Source: Trichobilharzia regenti (taxonomy: Eukaryota > Platyhelminthes > Trematoda > Strigeidida > Schistosomatidae). From it: a stretch of 64,000 nucleotides of DNA. Shown piece after piece: positions 57,111-64,000 of this stretch (position 1 is the first letter of the stretch; every line of letters starts with the position of its first letter). The translations under genes and the position numbers were made by a program. The notes under the pieces are model-generated. The model did not search any database, was not told the DNA's origin, and worked only from the letters and a program-made list of their open reading frames with translations. The stretch is taken from the NCBI GenBank assembly GCA_944472135.2, contig OX235262.1, positions 53,416,440 through 53,480,439 on the forward strand, in the 5' to 3' direction.

Positions 57111-58794
57111 TACCGTTTCTCGTCCCTAGGCTGGTGAAATACTAGACAAGTAATTTGTAGGCTATTTATACGAATCCCTTTGAGTCATAACCGACTACAT
57201 CAATATCAGTCTAGAAACATAAAACTATTCCACATAGTTTTACCACTAATAGTATCAATAAAGTACTCAAAACGGATAATAGTGAGCTTAATTTTATGTC
57301 TCCCAACATATTTATTTTTAAGTACTGGCTTTAGTAACTGGAATAATTTCCTTCGTAAATATATGAAAAGTCTATTAATCCTTCAGATTTTTATTGAGGT
57401 AAAAGATTATCTGTTTCAAAATCTGAACAAATAAAAGACAAACGATTATTTCGAGATGACAAAAATTTTTTTTGACATCGGTAAATGCTTGTGGAAATAG
57501 AGAAATGCCAAATCATACACAAAGGAAAAGTCAACTTGTTTGAAGTTCAATGTACTTAGCAACACAGATATGTCATTTTTATAAATAATTTCATTGTTAA
57601 ATAAACAGAAATATGCTAATGTTTAGCTAAAATGGCTAAATTTGAAGTTAACTGCATCAGAACGAAAATGAAGTGAGGTAGATTTAAGGTTGTTGAGTCT
57701 CTTTACATCCCTTTCAAAGTAGACTAATGGCAGACTTTAGAAAGTGGAATTTCTTACTGTAATGACTCTTTATGAGCATAGAAAATGGATTTATACTGTT
57801 TGTTGATTAGTATACATTTGGCAAAGTCTATACAAGTGTGCTTTGTGGCTGGGCCCTTTGTTGTTTCCTTCTTTTTCAAGATGACGTTTTCTGAAATATA
57901 TTCAAAAAAGTGTCATACCATTAACTTTCTATGATCATTTTCTATATGCGTCAAATATTATGTTTAGTTTGACTTTTCCTGTGGGTGTATTTCGGAAATC
58001 TTCTATTGACAAAATTGTTGGTTAAACTAAAACTAAACATCCTATGAATCTTGTGAAGTCATTTCAGTTTCTGTCAAACAGAAATTCAACTTGATGTCAT
58101 CGAAAGTCTAATTGCTGAAAGATACTAAAATTTACTTTAGAGGGTCAGTTCAGTTTCAATTTTGATAAATTTTTCCATCAACTTTATTATTTTGGTAGTA
58201 AGTGTTTATACGGATAGTGAAAAAAAGCTGAATCGTGTAATCAGCAATTATTTCACGCTTAACTTAGATGTTTTGTCGTTTATGAAGGCGAATTCTCATA
58301 ACTGGGGTCTTCATGAGTATACTTTGCAGAAAATACGTTTATGAACATTTCTATATTATGTTTAATTCTTCCAGATGAGTAATACATCTGTTGACAAGTA
58401 CATCTATAGAAGAGTTTACAACATATATATATATATATAATCAGACTAATGAGATATTTTACTGATGAACTATTACCTCACTATTTAATGATCATTAGCG
58501 TGTCGTAATTTGATATGAAATTAGACGATGAGAACGATTCGCGAGTAAAAACTTGTGTAGTCAACTTCTAACCCAGGGTAATACTGTGAAGTACTGTGGT
58601 TGAATCACGAAGAAGATTGAAAATTTAAGCGAAATACTTGGTCACATTTTTTATAAATTTCAAAACTATGCCCTTAAGACGTAAACCACTATTTCATCTT
58701 CAGAATTAAACCCATTTTATCTACTGATCAGCATATTAGGTCAAAACAGTTTCGCTTAAATATATCAGTGCAAAAAAATTGAGTTTGATTGCAT

Positions 58795-59135
58795 GGAGGA
58801 TTTCATCATGAGCTGAAATTGGTTAGAGAACCACTGGGAAACCTGGGAGTACTGGACAGCTGTTTCGCCAGCCTAGTTTGGGACTCTTCATCAGTACGCA
58901 CCCACTGCCAGAGTTTGAAACCAGGACCTTCTGGTTACAAGGCGAGCTCGTAGACCATAGAACCACTGGGACTCGATCCAATGGACAGCCCATAAACTCT
59001 AACTTCTGCCAACTGACAACATAGTGCGACCATTTCACAATGTCTTCTTCGATGAGTTACTGCCTCATCTTCAATCTTCATGCAATGAAATCCTCCATGC
59101 AATCAAACAAAATCCCTACGAAGCCAATACTTGAA
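58795..59135 (-). mobile_element. SINE-H, gatgaag subgroup
   Basis: The minus strand has a long 5' part (gaggcagtaactcatcg), ggtctacgagctcgcc, cttgtaaccagaagg, gtgcgtactgatgaagag, tcccaaactaggctggcg and aaacagctgtccagtactcc, in blocks. Its right end (58800 side) shows gatgaaatcctccatgc; a second such stretch at 59075-59130 faces the other way, so the copy is flanked by 3'-end sequence on both sides. Confidence 0.8.
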
Positions 59136-60315
59136 AATTGAGTTACTTAGTTTCTATCATATTGTTAAACAAAACAAAAAAGCATTCTAATTTAATAAAT
59201 ATCCTTTAGACTAATAAATATTCAAAAAGACTGTCAATAAGAGATAAACAAAAAAACTAAAACAATATTTTGTGGGTAAGTATTTCTCCCACACTTCAAT
59301 TTCAGCTTTCCTTCTAGTTAAGAATTATAAACACAGTGAGATTTATTTGTTTGTTTCCTTTATGAATATTGAAGAGTTTTATGGGTTTTTGGAAAATTAA
59401 TATATTCAAGAGTTCTGTTTGTCTTTGTCTGATAGGACAAAGATGAATATATATACATATATACTTGTTTCATGTGCTTATTATTTCAAACTGAAAAAAG
59501 AGGTTCTAAGGCAAACTTTTCAAGTTATTGACGTTTACAGCACTTACAATATTGAGTTCAGTATTGTAGCTGCTTCATTTTGGCCAGAAGTATTATTGAA
59601 ATGTATTTGAGTGTTCGTTTAATTAAAAATATTTTAATGTGTCTGTAACTATATTGCTCTGTATACACAGAGAAGAGTGATTTTTCTGACCATTGAAGAA
59701 TTTTTGAAAGACGCCAATTCATGAATATTGTCTTTCTGTGTGTTTGTGATTAGCAGGGTCATCTGAATAGCCTCGCTCAAGAGCCTAACTCCATGTTGAA
59801 ACATGGTAAGCCTTAGTAAAAACCCTTGAAAATGTTTACCATCTGGCAGACAGAAGTTCAAGTCGAATGGATTTTAATGGTTATCCGCAAAATTTACCAG
59901 TTATACATTAGAAATTACTATATTTTCAGGAAAAAATGTTAATAGCTTAGGTGTGGGCCATTTTATCGATAAAATTGGTTTAGAAGCCAAAAACTACATG
60001 TTTTGATCATCTGGTGGAGGCATTTGTTATGTGATACGACATAAAACACCTAAACTTTTCAAGTAAATTGGGCTCCGGTTTCGGCTTCAGAACATTTCTG
60101 CTTGATAACCAGAGTAATAACCCGTAATACAAATGGTTAGAATTCGTATGAACCATACGGATATTCATCCTCTCGATTAAAGCCCGAAGTGAAATACACA
60201 AAATGACGGCACTATGTGTAGATTGATTACAAAGCGTATGATCCAAGCTTTCTATAGCCTTAGAAATTAGGTGAAAAAGTTTTTGATGTGGTTGTGTTCT
60301 CTGAGCTGGATAGTT

Positions 60316-60360
60316 GATTTGTGAAGCTTTCATCTCCCTACTAGGCGACATCTTCAGCGC
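60316..60360 (-). ncRNA. Hammerhead ribozyme-like motif at the end of the Penelope element
   Basis: Read on the minus strand, the core box CUGAAGA (60357-60351) is followed by a stem II of UCGCC with AGGGAGA around a UAGUA loop (one mismatch), then GAAA (60331-60328) and a GCUUC arm. The motif overlaps the last codons of the GIY-YIG frame. Type I hammerheads are known to sit in the terminal parts of Penelope-like elements. The single stem II mismatch suggests decay from an active form. Confidence 0.65.
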
Positions 60361-62270
60361 ATACTTCAATTTGAAGTGAGCTGTTAGATTTCTCCACGAG
60401 TTTATTATTCATCTCTTCTGGTGACCTTGGACGTGATTCGTTGCTTTTGTGTGTTTTCACACCTCCTAGGCTACTTGTATTGGAACCGATTGTTTCTTTG
60501 ACTTGAACTTTGACCCTTTGTGGGTGAAGTTTCTTTTTTATCGGTTGATAAATTTTGTCTATCTCGATGTGTCTATTGATTGATGATTCACTGGAATGCC
60601 AAGCTTCTAAAAATTCTCTACAATTCTTGATGTTTCCTCTGTCTAATATTTGAATGTTGTACCAGTCGAATTGATGTCCGTAGTTGTCTGTGTGTAGTGA
60701 AATGAGGGAGTGGATATCATGTCTTTTGACGGCTAGCTTATGTTCGTGGATACGAAGACGAAGGGGACGTCCACTTTGGCCAATGTAGTGTTTTTCGCAG
60801 TTGTTACAATTTATTTTGTAGATGATGTTGGTTTTATCTTCTTTCGTTGTTGAGTCTTTTGGTTGACATAGAATTGATTGAAGTGACTTTGTTGGTTTGT
60901 GTACGACGTCAATTCCCAAAGGTTTGAAGAGTCTTGTAGTGATTTCTGAGGTATCTTTTATGTATGGTAAGGCGATTTTCTTTGTGCTTTCCTTGGGGGC
61001 CTTTGGTTTGATAGGTTGTCTTGGGGGGTAAATGCCTCTTGATGAAATTCGGCGGATATCCATTCTTTTGGAAGACGTCCATGAGATACTTTTCTTCAAT
61101 TTTCCTCAAGGTGGGAGTGCTGCAATGAGTCCTTGCTCTCTTGAATAGTATTTGTATGCAATTCCTTTTGTGTGTTATTGGGTTGTTGCTGTTGTAATTC
61201 AGGATTTGGTCTGTGTGAGTTGATTTCCTATAAACTTGAGTTTCTAATTTCCCCGTGGTTGTTCGCTTGACTAAGACGTCCAAAAATGGGATTTAGTTCT
61301 CGGATTCTTCTTCTCTTGTGGATTTAATGTCGTTGAAGACGTTGTTTATTAAGTTGTGAATTTTGTCCAACTCGTTTCTTTTGATTATTGCAAATGTGTC
61401 GTCGACGTAGCGTATCCAAATCTTGGGTTTGATCTATGGTAGAATTATGTTTTCGAGCCTTTGCATCACTGCTTTTGCAATCAAACCTGATATTGGCGAT
61501 CCCATGGGTGTTCCTTTGACTTGTTCATATATTTGGCCGTTGAATTGGAAGTATGTTGTTAGGCATAGATTTATGCATTCCATCCAGCTTGTGTGTTGCA
61601 TTTTTGATTGTTGTGGGAGGTGTTCGTCGTTGCTAAGTAATTGCTGCATGGTTTCTTTTGCTAGTTTTTGTCCGATAGATGTATATAATGCTGTGACGTC
61701 GAAGGATACCATTATTTCTTGTTCATCTATTTGGATGCCTCTGATTTTCTCTAGGAATTGGATAGCAGAGCTGATGGAGTGATCACAAGATTCCGTTAGG
61801 TGTTTTAGTTTTCTGTATAATTCTTTGGATAAATTATATGTTGGAGTTCCTGGGTGTGATACAATTGGTCGTAACGGGATATTTGCCTTGTGTATTTTGG
61901 GTCTGCCGTAGGAATCGGGGTAGGACTGGTCCATTGGATTTCATTCACCATTGGTCTTGTTTTGTGATCTGTTCAGTTTTGGTGAGCTTGTTTAAGGTCC
62001 TTTGGATGCTGTTGTCCAATGTTTGTATGGGATTTGTTGGGAGTTGCTGATGTACATCCTCATCTTTGAGTAGTTCTTCAGCTTTCTTGGTGTATTCTTC
62101 TCTGTCCATGACTACTGTTGTTCTTTCTTTGTCGGCTGGTAGAATGACGATGTCCTTCCTATTTTTCAGTTTTCTGAGGGCCTTTAGTTATTGAGAGTTG
62201 AGTTGTGTGTTGTTTTTTCTGTTTGACCATTGGTACAATTGTTTGGCGTATCTCTTCCTGTGTTTTCTTG
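60341..62270 (-). pseudogene. Penelope-like element: RT plus GIY-YIG endonuclease, decayed
   Basis: Reading 62270 to 60341 gives the Penelope polymerase order. First comes DIVILPADKERTTVVMDREE (near 62150), then YGRPKIHKANIPLRPIVSHP (near 61900), VKGTPMGSPISGL (near 61510) and the catalytic RYVDD (YVDD at 61398-61409). A linker and a GIY-YIG domain follow (IIYKINCNNCEKHYIGQSGR, near 60780), then a basic C-terminus ending CAEDVA. Penelope proteins fuse RT to this endonuclease and insert by target-primed reverse transcription. The frame is broken at least near 61930, at 61433 (stop), near 61295 (stop) and near 61100, so the copy is dead. It lies in the intron in the same orientation as the receptor gene. 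Confidence 0.9.
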
Positions 62271-62309
62271 TGCAAGTTTGATGATTTTAGTGATGATTCA
62301 AGGGTGTTT

Positions 62310-62412
62310 TAACACCATCTTGGCTATTTCTATTGGAGCCGATTGTTTCCTTAACTTGAACTTTGACCCTTTGTGTGTGAGATTTTATTCTTATCAGTTG
62401 GTAAATTTTTTA
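62310..62412 (-). repeat. Partial second copy of Penelope 3' coding region (pseudo-LTR remnant)
   Basis: The 100 bp here are a diverged copy of 60462-60552 inside the GIY-YIG domain: both hold the blocks ccgattgtttc, acttgaactttgaccct and ggttg(g)ataaatttt in the same order. This copy lies upstream of the element's 5' end in the same orientation. Penelope-like elements often occur as partial tandems that give pseudo-LTRs; this looks like such a leftover. Confidence 0.6.
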
Positions 62413-63304
62413 CCAAAACACAAAACAACATTCAAATTATCCACCTGAGCTACAAATCTTCTTCACCATACCTAGATCAACGATTATTAAGTCTAAATGA
62501 TTATTTGTAAATGATATCATTCAAAATAAATTTAACCCATCCCTTGTTAGCTAATCATTTCAGTTTTTAAAGTGTTTCTTGAAATCCAAACTTCAACAAA
62601 ATAATTTAAAGTATGCTCAGTAAGCATACAGTACTAGAGTGGGAGCTTTCGAGAAAAAGACATGAACCATATACATCCTATTATAACATACACACCAAGG
62701 TATCATACTACTTCTGGTCACCTTCTTCGCTATAGGAAAAAAGAACCAAATTATTTTTTAAGTAGGAATGATTCATCACACGTATATTTCAAATATGAAC
62801 TAATTCTTTTACCAGAAACTGAACCTATGAATTCAAAATAAATACATCTATATATGTGTATTTGTAAAGAGTACTTGACAGTAATGAAACATCAACCCAG
62901 ACAATCATGCCATGTGGTTTCCTAATTAATCAGAGTTACTTCTTTGTCTAAAGCAGGGTAAAGTAACAATATCCATTCGTCAGACTGATACATTTGTTGA
63001 TATGTAAACAAATATATACATTTATACATTCATATGTTTAAAAAGTGGCTTCATTTCACTGGCCCTTCTTTTTCGTTTCCAGCACTAATTAGTCTAACAG
63101 AATACTGTCATTATTAGGCCAAGAAATAATTATGGCACCTTAAGAAAAATAAATCCGTTAATGCAAGACCTTTAGGATACTTCGTTTATAAAATACCTAA
63201 AATCATAGCAAATAAAGCATTTGGAGTATATATATATATATACATAGGATACATTATTTATTCTCTACAAACATTGGATTTTCTATGTGAAGTAATTTGG
63301 TGAA

Positions 63305-63370
63305 TGCCGATCAGCAGTGGAATCAGGGATGTTCATTTCATCATGTCTGAAAACATCATCACTCACTGAG
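63305..63370 (-). mobile_element. Smalpha-type SINE remnant (minus)
   Basis: The reverse strand reads ttcagacatgatgaaatg then aacatccctgattccactgc, the ribozyme end of Smalpha. The tRNA head is lost. Confidence 0.5.
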
Positions 63371-63374
63371 TAAT

Positions 63375-63475
63375 ATAAGTACACGCAGACGAAGATTTCC
63401 AAATAGGACAAAATGGACATCCTGAATTCCATTGCTAGTCACCATTCACCAAATTATTCCAATTTAATCCCAAGA
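63375..63475 (+). mobile_element. Smalpha-type SINE remnant (plus)
   Basis: It carries aagtacacgcagacgaag, tttccaaataggacaaaatg and gacatcctgaattccattgc. It forms an inverted pair with the remnant at 63305-63370. Confidence 0.6.
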
Positions 63476-63835
63476 CATCGTCGAAGCATCTGCTCAAAGA
63501 GCCCACATATCAACAGCGGCTGGACATTTCGGTCTAATCAATCAACGGCAAAACTGAAATGGAATTAAACCAAGTCAATCAGATTTTATTTCGTGCTCTT
63601 AGTCTGAGGTGAACTCTGAACATTTAGTTTTCAAATTCTTAGGTTGGCGTCAGCAGATATTTCAATGTTTTTTTTAGAATTAATGGTTAAATATTGTCTG
63701 AAAGTTAACTGTATTTAGGCTAAAGACTGTTCAGGCAAATCATTGAAGAAACAGACCGGAAAACAACACGAAAATTAAGCAAACAGATTTTAAAACAAAT
63801 AATAATAATTTACAAAAATGAAAGAATAAATTTAC

Positions 63836-63965
63836 TCATAATGCGTTATAAAGCGTTCATTTCTTCTAGCTGGTATCCATGATATGTTGAAAGAGCCAAA
63901 GCTGAGAGGTACTATTTGTAAGTTTCTTGGAGGTAGAAGTTGTGAACTCATAGATGAGTATAAAC
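63836..63965 (-). CDS. DCC: Exon: first half of FN3 domain 2
   Basis: The exon lies between an acceptor (ctag before 63965) and a gtaaat donor at 63835-63830. It enters in phase 1 and leaves in phase 2. It encodes a typical FN3 start, LPPRNLQIVPLSFGSFNISW, with the strand-B tryptophan, and ends in THYE at strand C. The last codon GA|A completes a glutamate with the next exon and restores a continuous C-strand. It is the most N-terminal coding exon in view; everything before it in the protein lies beyond 64000. The donor is non-consensus at +5, so the border is a little less certain than the others. Confidence 0.8.
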
Positions 63966-64000
63966 CTAGTGTACAAGATTAGGGAAAAATTCAAACGAAA

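Larger units (their letters stand above)
54431..63835 (-). other. Intron (9.4 kb) splitting FN3 domain 2
   Basis: A phase 2 intron with donor gtaaat at 63835 and acceptor gccctag at 54431. It hosts the largest mobile element of the window, a decayed Penelope-like element at 60341-62270 on the same strand as the gene. It also hosts SINE-Eb (54774-54948), three SINE-H copies (55355-55550, 56830-57110, 58795-59135) and an inverted pair of Smalpha remnants (63305-63470). Stretches 55560-56820, 57115-58790, 59140-60000 and 62420-63300 show no clear feature. Confidence 0.72.
8214..63965 (-). other. DCC: DCC/neogenin-like netrin receptor gene, partial (9 exons)
   Basis: Nine minus-strand exons with GT-AG borders join in one frame: 63836-63965, 54187-54430, 53881-54052, 52741-53024, 49857-50160, 43453-43551, 40772-41242, 32071-32523 and 8214-8520. 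Every intron phase matches (2, 0, 1, 0, 1, 1, 1, 1), which is strong evidence for one transcript. The product is a type I membrane receptor with tandem FN3 domains and one membrane helix. FN4, FN5 and FN6 resemble those of DCC/neogenin/UNC-40/Frazzled in order and in signature residues (a YEF...WSM stretch in FN5; NG-I-LY-T-W and YF-RI-ARN-G-P-S in FN6). Family knowledge: these receptors bind netrin or RGM and guide axons and cell migration. The N-terminal Ig/FN1 exons and most of the cytoplasmic tail are not in view. Robo, sidekick or protogenin are weaker alternatives. Confidence 0.8.

Noticed and set aside
58120..58180. Possible extra receptor exon with a gtaaat donor on the minus strand
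   Set aside because: No acceptor with a pyrimidine tract, no FN3 residues, and the phases of the neighbouring exons already fit without it.

Overview
The window is AT-rich eukaryotic DNA with long introns, GT-AG splice sites and a dense load of retroelements. Three repeat types point to a blood fluke of the genus Schistosoma: Smalpha-type hammerhead SINEs, SR2-like RTE LINEs and Penelope-like elements. The genus is an inference from the repeats. No rRNA, functional tRNA gene, CRISPR array or bacterial operon is present.

One host gene spans almost the whole window on the minus strand. Nine consecutive coding exons (63965 down to 8214) join in frame at every junction. They encode about 820 residues: fibronectin type III (FN3) domains that align with FN2 to FN6 of the DCC/neogenin/UNC-40 netrin receptors, a juxtamembrane segment, one transmembrane helix and the start of a cytoplasmic tail. 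The N-terminal exons (Ig domains, FN1) lie beyond 64000. The cytoplasmic exons lie left of 8214 or outside the window; I could not find them in 1-8213. Introns range from 134 bp to about 23.5 kb.

The introns are filled with mobile elements. There are about 20 copies of a SINE with a tRNA-Thr(UGU)-like head and a type I hammerhead ribozyme fold just after it (called SINE-H here). There are about 14 copies of a second SINE family with a tRNA-Glu-like head (SINE-E and SINE-Eb, one head with two bodies). Five degenerate Smalpha hammerhead SINEs are present, and five fragments of an SR2-like RTE LINE whose 3' tail matches that of SINE-E. A 2-kb decayed Penelope-like element (RT plus GIY-YIG, with its own hammerhead) sits in the intron at 54431-63835, and several other Penelope GIY-YIG remnants are scattered. 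Single finds are a decayed Merlin (IS1016-type) DNA transposon, a CR1/jockey-type LINE C-terminus, a 66-bp-arm hairpin element, a perfect 121-bp tandem duplication and many (AT)n tracts.

Region by region: 1-8213 is the downstream intron or flank, holding SINEs, one Penelope scrap and a LINE 3' end. 8214-8520 is the transmembrane exon. 8521-32070 is the giant intron with Merlin, the hairpin element, SINE pairs and LINEs. 32071-54430 holds seven exons (FN6 back to the second half of FN2) separated by repeat-bearing introns. 54431-63835 is the intron with the large Penelope element. 63836-63965 is the exon for the first half of FN2.
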